DNA from: an uncultured Methanobrevibacter sp.
GTDB lineage: Archaea > Methanobacteriota > Methanobacteria > Methanobacteriales > Methanobacteriaceae
Assembly: GCA_946611495.1 (NCBI GenBank)
Contig: CAMODR010000054.1
Location: forward strand, 1-7,353
DNA: 7,353 bases
Direction: 5' to 3'
Shown here: piece after piece, positions 7,183-7,353 of the stretch
Layout: the number at the start of each line of letters is the position of its first letter
Position numbering within the stretch: position 1 is the stretch's first letter
Notes under the pieces: model-generated
Databases searched by the model: none
Seen by the model: the letters and a program-made list of their open reading frames with translations, nothing else
Told to the model about the DNA's origin: nothing
Program-made: the position numbers and the translations under genes

Positions 7183-7199
7183 TATTCTATAATAGAATA
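7183..7199. repeat. 17-bp palindrome between the inverted repeat arms
   Basis: TATTCTAT and ATAGAATA form perfect 8-bp arms around one A. It sits close to the middle of the segment bounded by the two TATAAATATTGATTT copies, as an operator shared by two divergent promoters would. This role is inferred from position only. Confidence 0.5.
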
Positions 7200-7217
7200 T
7201 TTTAGATAAAATTTAGT

Positions 7218-7232
7218 TATAAATATTGATTT
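7218..7232 (+). promoter_or_regulatory. Plus-strand copy of the 15-bp promoter-like repeat
   Basis: This is an exact copy of TATAAATATTGATTT in the opposite orientation to the copy upstream of rfcS. If it works as a promoter, transcripts would start near 7248 and run rightward out of the window. No start codon with a ribosome binding site is seen before 7353. Confidence 0.3.
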
Positions 7233-7353
7233 TTTTAAGTAAAATCCTTAGTAATCTAAAGATATTTTATACTAATAATAATATGATTTTTATATTTTTT
7301 AAAACTTATTATTTTTATAAAAATATTATTTTTACAATAATATAAAGTATAGT

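Larger units (their letters stand above)
7035..7353. other. AT-rich region upstream of rfcS
   Basis: This 319-base stretch to the window edge shows no convincing gene on either strand. A 20-codon plus-strand frame from 7283 lacks a ribosome binding site. The region holds TATA-like elements, a small hairpin at 7090-7102, a 15-bp inverted repeat (7126-7140 with 7218-7232) and a 17-bp palindrome at 7183-7199. The layout suggests an intergenic region between divergent genes, the right-hand one lying outside the window. Confidence 0.6.

Noticed and set aside
7283..7345. Plus-strand frame of 20 codons beginning MIFIFFKTYYF
   Set aside because: No ribosome binding site, and made almost only of AT-rich codons; it looks like chance. 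It would not explain the promoter-like element at 7218.

Overview
The window is a stretch of archaeal chromosome, most likely from a methanogen of the order Methanobacteriales close to Methanobrevibacter or Methanosphaera. This is inferred from three things. It encodes both subunits of an archaeal clamp loader (RfcS and RfcL). It has very AT-rich spacers with moderately AT-rich genes. It uses GGTGA/GGAG-type ribosome binding sites. The genus is not proven. All four protein genes lie on the minus strand, so in transcription order they run right to left: rfcS (7034-6090), rfcL (6002-4413), htpX (4314-3349), uvrA (2920-17). All four reading frames are intact.

Right edge (7035-7353): a 319-base AT-rich region with no convincing gene. 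It holds the likely rfcS promoter and leader. It also carries a 15-bp inverted repeat whose two copies each begin with a TATA-like TATAAATA and point away from each other, with a 17-bp palindrome between them. This looks like a divergent promoter region, with a possible second gene to the right of the window.

Clamp loader block (6090-7034 and 4413-6002): rfcS and rfcL are adjacent. RfcL ends in a PCNA-binding peptide. The 87-base spacer between them contains a perfect 19-bp direct repeat that carries the rfcL ribosome binding site.

Middle (3349-4314): htpX, an M48B membrane zinc metalloprotease, follows after a 98-base spacer with a 9-bp tandem repeat. Its cytosolic C-terminal part contains a sequence matching a complete EF-hand calcium-binding loop, the most unexpected protein feature here. 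No strong T-run is seen after rfcS or rfcL, whereas T-runs are dense after htpX. The three genes may therefore be at least partly co-transcribed.

Left part (17-3348): a 428-base AT-rich spacer with TATA-like elements and three short inverted repeats that share AAAC/GTTT ends precedes uvrA, the damage-recognition ATPase of nucleotide excision repair. The window as a whole reads as a replication and repair neighbourhood with a membrane quality-control protease inside it. I see no CRISPR array, tRNA, rRNA, transposon or intein. No wholly new multi-gene system is evident. The items worth a second look are the EF-hand in HtpX and several regulatory-looking repeats.
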